Shown: positions 12,901 to 25,420, counted from the first letter of the stretch. The stretch is 64,000 bases of DNA from Castanea sativa (GCF_040712315.1 NC_134015.1:9258945-9322944), one strand, 5' to 3'. Translations and numbers: made by a program. The notes: a model not told the origin generated them from the sequence alone.

Positions 12901-15900
12901 TATCTATGATTTTGCCACTCTTTGCTTGGTAAACTCATTGCTTTCAAGTTCAATTGTCTTAAATCTTTCATTGTGCAGATCATTGCCCTGGATGTTAACT
13001 TACCTGTGAAGCAAGCATTTCATATTCTCTATGAGCAGGTGACTGTCCTTTTACATGCAGAAACCCATTTAATCAATTAGAGCACATGCACTGACAGAAG
13101 TGCGCGTGTGTGTGTATTGATATGTGCGTGTGTGTGTGTGTATTGGTGGTTGGGAGGGGGGGGGGGGTGTTGAACTAACCCAATTGCTTTATATTAGTTT
13201 CTAGGGCCTGTCTTTTTATTATGAGAGTTGTTTGGCTTTTTCATTTTCTTTTGAGAAAAAGGGTGTTCCAAGGGGTGTAGTTGATCTTTTGATGCTTATA
13301 AGTTTGATGCTTATTATCCTTCTCCTTTGGGTAATGTAAATTAGCAGCTTTGGTGTTTTTTTTTATATATATATATATATATATATATTTTTTTTATGCC
13401 TGTCTTTAGGTTTTTCTGTCATTCACTTTTTTAATTACTATTTTGTTCTAGCATATGATCTTTTTACTTGTGTGTCTTTGCTGATTATTAGCCTTTCTTT
13501 TTGGGTACTGAATTGCTGATTATTAGCTTAGATGTACGTCTTTGCTGATATAAGCTACTTCCAGGGAATCTCTGTGGCTCCTCTCTGGGATTTTTGCAAG
13601 GGCCAGTTTGTTGGAGTTCTTAGTGCGTTGGACTTCATCCTAATATTGAAAGAGGTATCCTTGGCTTGAAGTAAACTTCAATGTTACCTTGTGCTGTGGT
13701 GGTTTTGAAGGAAAACTGTCCTTTGTTTTAAAATTTAAAATGTACATGGATTGACATCAGAATATCAGAAACTTTTATGTGCTGGTGATAGCTATAAAGG
13801 ACAACTATATTTGTAATTTGAAAAAAAAAAAGAATGTACTAGGGTTTACATAAGAAGTATTAGAAAACTATTGATTTTATGAAAATTTACAACTCTCCTA
13901 AGACTTGTGGTTGTGCAAGGTACACAATGCTTCTTAGTCTTGTGAAACCTGCCAAATTAAAAAGTAGCACCAATGTGGTGCTACATTACTGCCATAAGAC
14001 TCTTCATTTAATTATTCTATATTCTCTTCATCTGCTGACATCACAAGTCACTGTATCATGAGCTTGGGTAAAAAGGGGACTGCCTCCGGGTCACTTGATT
14101 TGTTATGATTCAGTAAATAAACCACTTTACAAGGTTTTCTGATTTATGCATCTTTGAAAGATACCTATCAAAAAAAAAAAAAAGCATCTTTGAAAGATCA
14201 GTTAGTTAAGATTAAATTCAGTAGCTTATTTTGTATGTTAAGGAGAGTATTATTTAATGGGTATACATCCACCTGCTTGAAAAACTATTATTTGATTGCT
14301 CTTACGAGGAGAGGAGGTGCCATTTGAGCTAGAGTTTATTGGGAGAAAGTAGTTTGGGCAATCATTTGCGTGATAGTTTTAGTTTTCATGCATCATAGTT
14401 TTGTTGTGTTGTTGGTACCTTAGTACACTGCCCGTGTGCTTTGGTTCCTTTTATTATTTTAATTCTTCAATAAAGCATTATTACTTATCAAAAAGGTAGT
14501 TTGGGCAACCATTTAAAAAAAGATCCATGCTTTGGAAAATCCTTCTTGGAGTACTGTACACCTTAGCATGGTTAGCTTTTGTTATGCTCATCAATATGTT
14601 TATCCTTAGCTCTTGAATTTTCATGGCTGCCAATCCCAATTTATTTATTTTGATAACTTCACCTACCGCAATCCTACAGAAAAGCATTTGTAAAATGATT
14701 CTTATATATTTGTATATTGTCTGTGGTTCATCCCTTCTTATATCTTGACTGCTTGCTTGATCGTCCAAGTTTATTTTGTCTTCTGGATGCTCGTTTCCTC
14801 AATGTTTTCTTTGAAAAACAAACAAACACTTGCGCTTGTAGATAAAAGCATACCTTAGGTCCTTTTAACACGTGTAACCCTCTGAATTTCAGCTTGGGAG
14901 TCATGGATCAAACTTGACAGAGGAAGAGCTTGAAACACATACTATAGCAGCTTGGAAAGAGGGGGGAAAACTACATCTTACTAGAACAATGGATGGCAAT
15001 GGGGCATCATTTTCTCGTCGACATCTTGTTCATGTAAGTGCTTCTTGAGATTCTGTGCCAAAAGGATCTAGCAAGCACGTCTGAAAACTTAAATTTCTAA
15101 TGATTATCATCTTTTGAGCTATTCGAAAAAAGGTGCTTCTTAGCTGCATTTTGACTGCATATTCTGCTCTTACATGAATGTGGTGATCATATTGCTAACT
15201 CGTAAAGATCTAGATATAAAAATTTGAAAAATGTGATGAGGGTGCCAGAATTTGCAGCTTCTTTAGTGTCCTCTTTAGTTTTAGATTTCCGTAAGAACCG
15301 TATGTAGTGTTGATGGGATTTGGAGGGAGAGAATTTGCTTAACTTGTCCCGACAATCAATGCTTCCTGTCAAATAAATTTACACTACCTTACACTTTGTC
15401 AGATGGTTGGACTTCCCTTTTATGTTGAACTTTTTTTGGAGGTTTACATCAAGAAAGTCTTTGATCAGATGGTGTGAAGGAGTCTATTGTATATTTTGGC
15501 ATGCAGGTGGCATGTTGTGCAATTTAGCCAGACTTGTGTTATATTGGACTCTGGTGTTAATATGTATCGACATATATTGCAACAACCTTAGATCCTAGCG
15601 TTTGTATCACCCCTCTGCAATTTCTCCCCCCATTCTGTAGTTAGCTGGCTATGTGTATCTGTTAACCTATTTACCCTCATTGTAGTTCTGTTGATTGGTT
15701 AAAGATGTTAAAACTGTTTGTTGATTATTTAAAGTATGAGTTTTATAATCAAATATCCTTTTTGCTGATTGATGGGGGAACTAGGATTCAGTTACCTCAA
15801 AATATCTTGATGCTGGAGTGTGCTGTCTCAATAGTCTAATATTTATTACTTCTGTTTTCCACAGGCTGGGCCAAATGATTGTCTGAAAGATGTTGCTTTG

Positions 15901-18666
15901 AAAATTTTGCAAAACAAGGTGGCAACAGTTCCCATAATCCATTTTTCTTCGCAGGATGGTTCAGTTCCGCAGCTACTACATCTTGCTTCCCTGTCTGGGA
16001 TACTAAAATGTAAGCTTCTTCCAGGTTTGTCACTTAAAAGTTACATGTTTTGAAACTAATCCATGGGCCTAATTTTCAGGTATATACAGGTATTTTAGAC
16101 ATTCGTCTAGCTCCTTGCCCATTCTTCAACAACCAATTTGTTCAATTCCTTGTGGAACATGGGTACCAAAAATTGGTGACTCGAAGCCATTTGCAATGTT
16201 AAGGCCAAATGCCTCTCTTAGTGCTGCTCTAGCTTTGTTGGTTCAAGGTGATTTTCCTTCTCTTCTGTAACAACTGCATGAAGGTTTTGGTGATGTTCTT
16301 GGAATGGAAATAATAAAATCTTACTGTAAAAACTAAGGTTTGTGATTGGAGGATTAATTTTCCCCCCCAATTTATAGGAGGAAAAGAAAAATCAATCACA
16401 TGCTTTTTTTTTTTAATCTTGTAAGAATTGGCTTGTTTGTTTTGGTCTTCTGCATCACATACCTGGGCTTAATCCTCTTCTTACTGCACTTTGTTTTTGG
16501 CCTTCAAGTATTTCTTGAGGATTGTGCTAATCCAACCATATCTGTATGAGAAGGCATCTTTCTTCCGCATATCCATTGATGAACGTTTGAGAGGAATTAT
16601 ATTTTTTCCAGGCTAGGAGTATTCTAGTTGCTGAGAATTCTTTGTTCCTCCTGATTTTAACTTCATTAGCTTTTGCATTATAACACTTGACTTTGTAAGC
16701 AGCAAGCTGGTTTTCTTTCAATTATTCTACCTCATCTGTTGGCCTTGTGTTATTACATTTTCCCTTTTGCAGCTGGAGTTAGTTCAATACCGATTGTGGA
16801 TGATAACGGCTCGTTGCTGGATATTTATTCACGGAGGTAATCTGCTGTCTCACTTTTGGATTTGTATAAAGGTATTCTTTATTACTGCTTTGGCAAAAAA
16901 TAAAGTACATGCACAAATTCACAGATGTGTGCTATTTCCTTCTCAGTGATATTACTGCTTTGGCAAAAGATAAAGTATATGCACAAATTCGCCTCGATGA
17001 AATGAGTATTCTTGAGGTAATTTTTCATTGGCACTCATCTGATTGCATTAGGCACATAGACTGTATGGTAGCTAGCCACCTCTTTTGTAAGAAGATATTT
17101 CCTTGGTTGCATAATGTATGATGTATGACAATTTAGTATTTATGAGGTTAGTTTCTCATTGTCACTCATCCAACTGCAGTACTTAATTTACAACAAAAAA
17201 AAAACACACACACACACACTTATCCAACGCATTAGGCATGTAGGTATGGTAGCCAGCCAGCTCTTTTGAAAGAAAATATTCTTTTTGTTAAGTGAGCTTT
17301 TTGCTCCAAGAAGATATATCCTGGGTTGCATTAATTGATGAAAATTTCTAATTTCTGTGATTACTTTGACTTATCATTATTACATTAGTGTTTGGGTTTC
17401 AGATGAGACCTAGAATCTATTCAGTTCAATCCAGTGCATCTTCTACTCTTAGAAAAATGTTCAGCTTGATAAAGCTTAGAAGATAAGAGATAATTTTATA
17501 TTCTTTGGGTTTTTTAGTTAAAAGCACGTAAGCATGGTGCCACTGAATCATCACTTATTATTACTTATTAGCAGTAAAATGAAGGGAGAGTTTCATGGTT
17601 TATAATATTTATGAGGGTGATTGGGCTTCTTAAGTTGTGACTCTTGTTAGGCCCTGCACGCCATACTTGGCGAGAAATATATTTGTAATGTACTTTATTG
17701 TTCTTGCTCTTATTGATGGTTGTTACATTTTCCTGAAAAAGCATTATTTGTTGTGGACAATAATGGAATATCTTAGTTTTATGGGGATAAGCTTACTCCC
17801 ACCCCAACTGGCAGCTACTGTCTCACCATCTCCTAAATTTTCATCATCCTGATGACTCAGAGAAGTGATGATTTCCCATTGCTTTGATTCTGGTTATTTG
17901 CATTTGGTACTTACTAATCAAATAATTTTGACCAAAATGCAATGAATTGTTCCACTTACGTCTTTTCTGAGCTTGCTTGGAGTCCTTTTTCTTTGGGTAA
18001 CAAGTCTAAATATCTACATTTGTTGATATAAATTTCCCAGAGGAATGTGCTTATCTTTAATTTCTCCAAAGTGCAAAATTTTAAAGAAATTTGTAGTTTA
18101 TTCTTTGGTTGGAAAACAATTATGAATTTTCATTGTTATACTGATTTTGAGGATCAATCAGTAATTGTATATTCTCATAATTTACTTGAGCCAGTTGCTG
18201 CAGTGTCTGCCCAAACTTCTGGATGTCAAATGTTCAGTCGTTAAGTCAGGCACAATGCAAGTAGTTTTACTTACACTAGTAGTTAATTCAGGCACAATGC
18301 TTTACCTTATCTCTCTAAGTGTGCCAATGTTCTATGCATTTAGGCATTGCGATTGGGACAAGATGCAAACTCACCTCATGGGGTCTTCAATGGACAGAGA
18401 TGTCAGATGTGTTTGCGATCTGATCCCCTGCATGAAGTGATGAAACGGTTGGCAAATCCTGGTAATTTGCTTAGCTCTCTTTAAGATGGTTTATGTTATT
18501 TCCCCTTGATCAATTAAGTAGCTTGTTCACGTGTATCCTTTCAGGGGTTAGGAGACTTATAATTGTGGAGGCTGGCAGCAATCGTGTGGAAGGTATAATA
18601 TCATTGAGTGATGTGTTCAAATTCTTGCTAGGTTATCCAGACTTTGTTGGCCACCATTTCACATGA
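6969..18666 (+). CDS. SNF4: SNF4-like KIN-beta-gamma subunit of SnRK1 kinase
   Basis: Coding exons are 6969-7093, 7294-7381, 11958-12128, 12749-12856, 12979-13038, 13565-13654, 14893-15033, 15865-16009, 16080-16247, 16773-16836, 16947-17016, 18344-18461 and 18545-18666. All splice sites are GT-AG, phases are consistent, and the sum is 1470 nt (489 residues), the usual family length. The start is the ATG of MFGSVPDRG. Residues about 20-105 form an AMPK-type carbohydrate-binding module ([20 protein letters not shown]). Four CBS repeats follow at about 155-215, 262-310, 345-410 and 410-486, with [44 protein letters not shown] and [15 protein letters not shown]. By family knowledge this is the plant-specific regulatory subunit of the SnRK1 energy-sensing kinase, active in cytoplasm and nucleus. 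Intron 2 (about 4.6 kb) is swollen by transposons, yet the coding sequence is intact. Confidence 0.96.
8320..9458. repeat. GC-rich inverted-repeat element split by a LINE fragment
   Basis: Two unusually GC-rich blocks built from GGCG, CGCC and AGGCGAGG words lie at 8320-8455 and 9364-9458. They run in roughly inverted orientation around an AT-rich core. This looks like the arms of a non-autonomous DNA element, since similar GGCGAGG-rich repeats are common in plant genomes. LINE fragment 1 interrupts the core. Exact ends and superfamily are uncertain. Confidence 0.5.
8564..9118 (+). mobile_element. 5'-truncated LINE fragment 1 (zf-RVT end)
   Basis: An open stretch to a stop at 8988-8990 encodes the zinc-binding C-terminal domain of plant LINE reverse transcriptases: [20 protein letters not shown], then [11 protein letters not shown]. 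The Cys-x2-Cys and His-x4-Cys pattern is visible. A short 3' tail ends in CTATC plus an A14 run. The flanks ACTTATTGTTAG (8552-8563) and GCCTATTGTTAG (9119-9130) look like a slightly diverged target-site duplication. It is a dead copy, missing endonuclease and most of the RT, inside SNF4 intron 2. Confidence 0.85.
9460..10898 (+). mobile_element. 5'-truncated, degraded LINE fragment 2 (RT end plus zf-RVT)
   Basis: Translation on the plus strand gives typical post-catalytic LINE RT text ([36 protein letters not shown]) broken by stops. It continues through 9979-10287 and then a zf-RVT domain near 10378-10765 ([19 protein letters not shown] region; [14 protein letters not shown]). It ends in CTTATC followed by an A12 run at 10887-10898. 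Several stops and frameshifts show that it is inactive. It belongs to the same broad family as fragment 1, with a near-identical tail motif. Confidence 0.8.
10899..11212. other. Unassigned intron 2 sequence
   Basis: The stretch lies between LINE fragment 2 and a MITE. No coding or structural signal is recognised beyond the word CTTAAGGAGGCG near 10913, which faintly resembles the GC-rich arms at 8413-8425. Confidence 0.4.
11213..11366. mobile_element. Small hAT-like MITE
   Basis: The left terminus GGCTCCGTTTGTTTTGTTG and the reverse complement of the right terminus, GGCTACATTTGTTTCTTTG, form imperfect terminal inverted repeats around a 150-bp AT-rich core that contains the inverted words TATTTTACAAC and TTGTAAAATATTTTAC. 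Termini of this type are familiar in plant hAT-related MITEs. No clean 8-bp target duplication was found. Confidence 0.65.
11416..11781 (+). mobile_element. Frameshifted LINE fragment 3 (zf-RVT end)
   Basis: Two overlapping plus-strand frames together show the LINE C-terminal pattern: GKHSLDVWN followed by [16 protein letters not shown] and the hydrophobic LFDWCCAW tail. A frameshift falls near 11600. No poly(A) tail is evident at the 3' side. It is the third LINE 3' fragment in the same orientation in SNF4 intron 2. Confidence 0.7.
13101..13167. repeat. (TG)n microsatellite and G12 run in SNF4 intron 5
   Basis: GT/CG-rich dinucleotide repeats at 13101-13142 are followed by an uninterrupted run of 12 G at 13156-13167. 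Confidence 0.85.
13364..13388. repeat. (TA)n microsatellite in SNF4 intron 5
   Basis: About 12 TA units flanked by T runs. Confidence 0.9.
14148..14198 (+). mobile_element. Minimal LINE tail with perfect 15-bp target duplication
   Basis: GCATCTTTGAAAGAT occurs at 14148-14162 and again at 14184-14198. Between them is only ACCTATC plus an A14 run (14163-14183). The same CTATC-poly(A) ends LINE fragment 1 at 9099-9118. This is the mark of a LINE insertion truncated almost to its tail, in intron 6 of SNF4. Confidence 0.85.
14349..14514 (+). mobile_element. Short LINE 3' end with 19-bp target duplication
   Basis: GTAGTTTGGGCAATCATTT at 14349-14367 recurs with one mismatch (C for T) at 14496-14514. 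The 128-bp insert ends in TTACTTATCAAAAAG, the tail type of LINE fragment 2, and has no coding potential. It sits about 150 bp after the minimal tail insertion in the same intron. Confidence 0.8.
16880..16922 (+). pseudogene. Decayed partial tandem copy of SNF4 exon 11
   Basis: The 43 bases at 16880-16922 match exon 11 bases 16950-16992 at 40 positions, exactly 70 bp upstream, and exon 11 is itself 70 bp long. The copy begins after a T-rich stretch that lacks the AG acceptor. It has changes such as AAAGATAAAG to AAAAATAAAG and cannot extend the reading frame sensibly. It lies inside intron 10. Confidence 0.8.
17017..18343. other. SNF4 intron 11, no recognised insert
   Basis: A 1.3-kb intron between exons 11 and 12. 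It holds a short (AC)n run near 17203-17218 and a loose repetition of the word TTAGGCACATAG/TTAGGCATGTAG (about 17049 and 17233). No transposon coding remnant is seen. Confidence 0.5.
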
Positions 18667-19200
18667 AGGGGTTGACGATGGTGCCATTTGGGAAGTCCCA
18701 TTGATTTATTGACATCTTGTATCTTTGAGCTGTGATCTCCTTCCCATTGTGAAAGCTCTAATTTCTTTCTCCAAGTCTTGATTGGACTAGCCTCATGCTT
18801 CTGAGCACCACCCCCATCTTTAGGATAGAAAATTTTAAAGAGAAAAAAAAATTCTGTAAATTGTGAGGTTTCAATTTTTTACCTTTTCAACACCTAATTA
18901 TTATCAACTGTGCAGCTGGCACAGCTGCCATGTTTGTGTCTAGTGCTAACAGAAAATGAGGCAGGAAAAAAGAAGTGAAGACTTTATATGGCACCCTTTG
19001 CCACTTGTTCGGCTGTACGTAAAAAAGTCTGTTAGTTCAATTTCAATTTCAGTTGCTGTTCTTCGATTGTTTTATTGTAACATTGCTGTTTGTTGGGCTG
19101 TGACAATTTATGTCACGGGGTTTAATTGTCTATAAATTTAAGATGGCTTGTTTGTGTCTCTTGTTTAGAGCTTCAATATGATATCATTGCTTTCAGTCTA
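18667..19200 (+). other. SNF4 3' UTR and end region
   Basis: Plain, moderately AT-rich sequence follows the TGA at 18664-18666. T-rich words and TTTATTGTAAC near 19069 fit a plant poly(A) region, but the cleavage site cannot be fixed. Confidence 0.45.
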
Positions 19201-20715
19201 ATTTACAGTGAAGAGTGAACCCTACTGTTGTAGAGATCATGTCCAACCACTAACTAGGCTATCCTAGTCATAGCTAGAGTTGAGATTGAAAAGTGACCAT
19301 ATATCCTACCATTCACTGTTAGAATTTTACAAATCTTATTAATTTATGTATATGGATTTATCTGGGATTAATGTGAGATTATTGTGAAATGGAAGGTCAG
19401 ATTTCATTAGGGGTTGTATGCTTATATTCTCAATAAAAAGAAAAGGGTTATGTTAATCTTGGTGTTGAAGCGTGTGCACAGTTTATGGTTGTAGAACAAA
19501 ACAAGGCCTTTCTATAGCAAAGTTTATGCTATGTTAATCTTAGGCACCATCTTTCCGGACCTGCACAACGGTTCACACCACCAACCCTAATAAACAATTA
19601 CTTGCCTCAATTTGTTTCTGTATTTACGGTAGGTGTGGATTACACAAGGGGAGGAAAGGTTAGGGAATCTCCAACAGCCTAGCTATACTACCTTATTTTT
19701 GTTTAATTTAATTAGCCTATTTCCTTAAAAACTCTTTTTCAAAAGCCTCAAGAGTTTGCAAGCTATTTTGGATTAGAAACTAGTAAGTTACCTGTAGGGA
19801 TAATATTTTAATATTTGATTTAAGATAGTTTTGGAGAATATTTTACATGTACTATGGCATAGCATTATTGTTATAAAACTTTATTAGTAATGAGTTTATT
19901 ATACAAAGCAACCATTGTAAATTGTTTACATATCCATTACAATTATTCAATTAAAGTATTTTAAGGAAAAAAAAAACTTTTGGAAGAATATTGTGGAGTA
20001 AAAGTTGATATAGAACATGTTTATCTCTTTTTTTTTTTTTTTTTTTTTTTAAATTTTAAATCAAACTACACATTCCAAATATCTACACATTACAAAATTT
20101 ACAAACTTACAATATCTAACATAAACATCAAAATCGTAATTGTCGTTGTCACTCAATATAAAATGTATACTCCATTTCTTTGGTTGTAGTTAATTCATAC
20201 GGGTTAAGATTAGATGAGACAACCATATTGGAGTGAGGTAGGTGTTGAAAGATTGAAGGTAAATAATATTATTTTTTGTCATTACGTATTTGATATGAAG
20301 GGGTATGAGTAGGTATATATAAAGGGGTAGAAGTGCAAAATGTGAAAATGATGAATTAAAATGTAAAGAGTTTTGTGTGTGTGTATGAGGGATGAAATGT
20401 TTTAAAACATTGAATCAGAAGATACAAAGAATATTTATTTTTTAGTTAGAAAAGTCTTGAAATATTGAATTAAATGAAGCAAAAAGTCAATATTTAATTT
20501 GTTCTTATATTTGATGTAGCACTTGAGAATATTTGAATTCTCTTTACATAGAATGCGTCACTTGACAAAATCTCATACTTTTCCACATGAGATTTTTGCT
20601 TTTATATCTATATTGATTGATGACTTGATACAAGAGTCAATCAAATGTGGCTAGCAGACTTAGACTTGCCAAAAAATTTATAAGGTAAATTACAAATTTG
20701 TTTCCTAATCCTTTC

Positions 20716-20755
20716 TCTGCATGTCAATTTGGACTTCTGCATGTCAATTTGGACT
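20716..20755. repeat. Perfect 2 x 20-bp tandem repeat
   Basis: TCTGCATGTCAATTTGGACT occurs twice without a gap or mismatch. Confidence 0.9.
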
Positions 20756-23551
20756 TCTAACATTTTAAACGTGTCATCTTAGTCTCTTACTTTTTGATAT
20801 TGTATCAAAATTATCTCTGCCATGAATAAAAAAAGTTGTTATAACTAATTGTTAAAATAAAATATATGTTATTTTCATGACACATAAAATGCCATGTATA
20901 CTGCGACATCAACCTAGACTTTTATATATATAGCAGAATTGATCACCGACCACCAATCCACCTGTTTGCTGACCAGATCTTCCCTCGAAATCAAGGAAGA
21001 ATGCAGATCACAAGATTGAAACAACCCCACCTCTTCTTTAAACTCTCCCTCTCTATATTTCTGCCTTTCCCAACATTTAGTCACACAGGTTTTTTGGTAT
21101 GATTATTTTGTTTCAAATATTGTGTGCTAACAGAAGGATGTTTTTGAAATTAGTGTTTAACCAGTTTGAAGGCTAAGTTGTTAATTAGATCTAGTATGAG
21201 AGTTTTATGTTAAACAACCAAGCATACACATCATATACAACATAATATAAATATGACACATGATGTGATTACCTAGAAAATCTTATGAAACAACTTGTTC
21301 CAAAGGAAAAATTTGGGAGGACTTGACTTAATCAATCTAGGTAACAGTTCCACTATAAGCTTATAAGATGAAGACTTGCAATTAAGACTAAACAATTTAC
21401 AGTAAACCTAACTTCAGTCACCAAAGTTTTGAATCTCATAGATCTCTTTTACAGTAAATTGTTGCAACATGAACCTCCAATTCACACACTTCAAAATCCC
21501 ATTGAAGATTTGAATCTCCAGTACACTTGATAGCTGAAGGTTAGCAACTTGATTCCACCGGTTTCATGAGTGTGTGAGAGATCACTAGTAGTGATTTTGA
21601 AAAAGCAATAGACACAAACCTCTAGGTCTCAAATTGAGTTACTGCAAAGTCTAAAAAACACGACTTACAGTTTTCCTTAAATTCTTAGTGAAGTAGGTTT
21701 GAAACCTTAAACATATGATGGACTAATGGGCTGCAAAATAAAATTTATAGATTCGACTTTTGATCGGTCGAACTTTACTTTCTATTGGTTGAAACTATTA
21801 AAACTTGATTCCTTGAATTTGTAGCTTCTTTATTCTCTTCTACATTGAATACCAGCTTCTTGAGCATTATCTACTCAATTCTATAGACTCTATGAGCTAT
21901 ATTTAGACAAGTTTGTGTTCACGTGTTTGCCAACAAAAAAGTATACAAGCATAGAACCTACAAGTTCTTCACTTTGTTTTGCCGGAGGAGCTTATCAACG
22001 GTGGTAGGACATGCTGGTTTTGTCGCTGAGACCTTTAACGCATACAACACACCCCTTTTTGATAAAGTAGCTTTTGCCTTTCAAGCTTCCCAACAGGACA
22101 TTCTTGCCAAAAAAAATATTTGTTGAATTGCTCAGAGTAGAAACTTTTCTTTTGCGCCTTCCCAAAATCAAACGTTAAATCATCAGTAGCAATACAACAG
22201 TGAAAAAGTGTACTTTAATATTTTCAAAAAAAAAAAAAAAAAAACTCATTTCGTATGTAGTATACAGCACAGAGAAGAGGAAGGCAAAGGGAAATTTTTT
22301 TTTTTAAAGAAAAATACAAAGCAATCGATAGATTGGGTTGCGTTCACATAATCACATTCCATTGTTTTACCTTTCTGGGTAACTCTTAATTCTTTTTATT
22401 TGAGCGGAAGAAATTCAACAAAAATGAAAAACCACAAGAATGCAAATAAGATATGTTCTTTTTGAGGTAGAGCTTTTAAAGAAGACGTGAGTTTGTTTCA
22501 ATTTTGTGATCTGAATTCTTCCTTGGTTTCGTGGGAAATATGGTCGGCAAACATGGTGTGCTCAGCGTAGCCACGTCGAGACTGAAGAGGGCTCTGGTCC
22601 TCCCAATTTTTTTTTTGAATTCACAGGAACGTTATGAGCTTGACTTTATCTTGTCTCAGTTTTGTGTCTGGGAAAATTTTTCTTCTTTGGTGTAACTTGT
22701 TTTCTGAAGCCTTTTGTGCTTTACAGACTTTTTAAGTCCAAAAATATTTTAATATATTCTCTAATTCTAAGAGATCACCAAGTGTATGGTTTAAAACAAT
22801 ACACTTCAAAAGAAAAACTGATGTCATTTCTTCCACAAGTCCCCATGTATGTGGTTTTCCTCCTCTGGTTCTCGTGTTGTTTATTTTTAAATAAATCAAG
22901 ACTATACTATTTTGATGAATGATAAATATACCATATTCTATATAGCATATAAATATAATACATCATTTTAATTTGACAAAAATATATGATTGGTTATTCA
23001 CTTATTTGATTATATTATTTTTTTATGCTTTCAATGATTGTAGTATTTTATTTATAATTTTATTTTAGACTGTTGTATATAGAAAAATGTTATGTTCACA
23101 ACATTTCACAATAACATCACTTAAGATTTGTTTTGAAAAAAGTGTGAACATAGCACTTTTCATTATATATAATATAGATATAGTATATAAAGAGAAAAAA
23201 ATTATAGTCTTGTTTTATACTTGGCATTTCCTCCCCAAGACAAATTCCTGGCTCTGCAGCGTGATAAACTATGTACTATTGATTTTTTTTTTAAAGCTTA
23301 GGCTGATGTGGCATTACACATGGCATTTTCTGTGGCATGAAAATAATATTTTATTTTATTTGTTGGTCACGTTATCATTTTCCTTAATGACAATGATTAT
23401 TTTGACACAATACCAAAAGATTAAAGAATAAATTGATACATTTGAAATATTAGATACCAAATTGACCCAGTGTAAAAGTTAAGGACCAAATACATAATTT
23501 TCTCAATTTATAGGATTGATCTTTTGTATTGTACCGTGTATCTGTCTTGTA

Positions 23552-23605
<54 letters not shown>

Positions 23606-23610
23606 TTTTT
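23552..23610. repeat. Compound (CT)n(TA)n(T)n microsatellite
   Basis: About 12 CT units run directly into about 11 TA units and then a T run. Confidence 0.9.
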
Positions 23611-24337
23611 GAGAAACTTTATATTTTTAATCAAAAGAGATGGAAGAAAGAATATTTGAAAGGTGACTGGTTAAAAGAGAGAGCTATGTTGGAGTGTTGA
23701 AAAAAATGGTTAGTTAATTGAGTAAATGTCCTTTTTGCTTGCTATTTCAATTAGTAGGAAAAGGTTTTGATCCATACATATATCTTTTTCCAACTCACTA
23801 TGTGAGGATTGAAGAGATTATTTATGTGTAATTTTAGTTACATTAGTCTCAGACTCGCATAATGTGCGAAAAAATTTGACGATTTTTTTTTGTTAAGTGT
23901 TAATCCCAAACTTTTCTTAAAATGGTGCAATTATTTTCTATCTAAGTATATTCGGTTTTCTAAATTAAGCTATCTATATTTGTTATTTGAAACTATTTTT
24001 ATATTTTGTATTTTTTTTTCCAAGAGAACATAACGCATTTTACATTCAATTTTTATATAAGGCGAGATATTTCCCAAATAATGTAATGTGTGAGTGAAAT
24101 TTGTTTCTAGTACTCCTTATAAACGGTTTATCCTCTATACGTCTTGAATGACCTAAAAAGAAAGACAATATAAGTGAATCCATCACTTATAGTAGGAAAA
24201 AAAAAAACATACAAGAATTTAATAACATAAAAAAGTAATTTTATCAAGAACCTACCAACATTATGCTAAGAGAAAACATAATTGTCAATAAAATAACTCC
24301 TCTTTCTACACAAAATCTCCTCTCAAAGCATCACCGA

Positions 24338-24455
24338 AGTGGATTGAAATGGATCATAGTGGATCAAAATAAACCAAAATGAATTGAATAGACCAAAGTA
24401 GATCGAAATGGACTGAATTTGACAGAAGTAAACTGCAATGAACCAAAATACTTTG
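24338..24455. repeat. Degenerate ~20-bp minisatellite
   Basis: About six diverged units resemble AGTGGATYGAAATGGAYCA, for example GTGGATTGAAATGGATCA, AGTAGATCGAAATGGACT and AGTAAACTGCAATGAACC. Confidence 0.7.
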
Positions 24456-25420
24456 CATATGGCCCAACAGGGACATAACAATAATAAATACTATGATTTA
24501 GCTTTTAAATATATATAGATATCTATATAACTTTGTTTTTTTTTTTTTAGAGAATATATATGACTTTGTTAATGAGCCATGGAAAGTATTAGAAATCATT
24601 CCGTAATAGGTTGAATAAGATAATTCTAAATATGCTTAGAGTCAAACTTTATTTTTTCAATTAATGCTATTAGAGATGTTATTGTCTTTTTTCTTTGGGT
24701 CTAACCACGTGTTCTAAGGCATTTGATAATAAAAAATTTAATAGGATGTATATCCTATGCATTAACTATTGCACGAGGTGCCATACCTTATCAATGGTTG
24801 GGAGGAAAAAATTTAAAAAGTTTGACTTTCCTCTTTAGTCGGGACCAAAACAAACAAAGTAACTTCGTAACTTTTTAATTTTGTACCTTTTAACTTTTAT
24901 TTTGATCAGATAATTAAGAAAAAAAGAAGAAGTTAATTCTAACTTTTTCTCCCAATCATCCTTTAGGTATTACATCATGTGCAATAACCTAGTGATTGCA
25001 TGGGATTCAAATGCCATTTAATACAACTCGTTGCAATCCTGTTGCAGCCATTTCCATGCTTTTATTACACAAATGTGTGCTTGCCACTCTTCTTTTCTCA
25101 ATCCCATAAAAAAAAGAAGTTATTTTGGTATATATCTAATGCAATCTTTATAGCGTAACGCCTTTTTCTTTTTGTAACACAAGCCTATTTAATGTTAGAG
25201 ATTTAACCCTTTTTTTCCTTCTTTTTTAGAGTTATTTAATATATATATATAAAATTTGATAGTTATGGGTGGAAGGATGTAGATATCTTCATTAAAAAAT
25301 CATGAAATATTAGTTGACCTATAAGATTCTTAGCAAGATTTAATCTTGCACCACCATTGATTTTGAGATTTTCGTTCTCCACTTTCTTTTCTTTTTGGGT
25401 CCTTGGTACTTTTACGAATA

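Noticed and set aside
21923..22126. Small ORF with possible gene content
   Set aside because: No domain, no splice context, and low-complexity flanks. The length is within chance for this composition.
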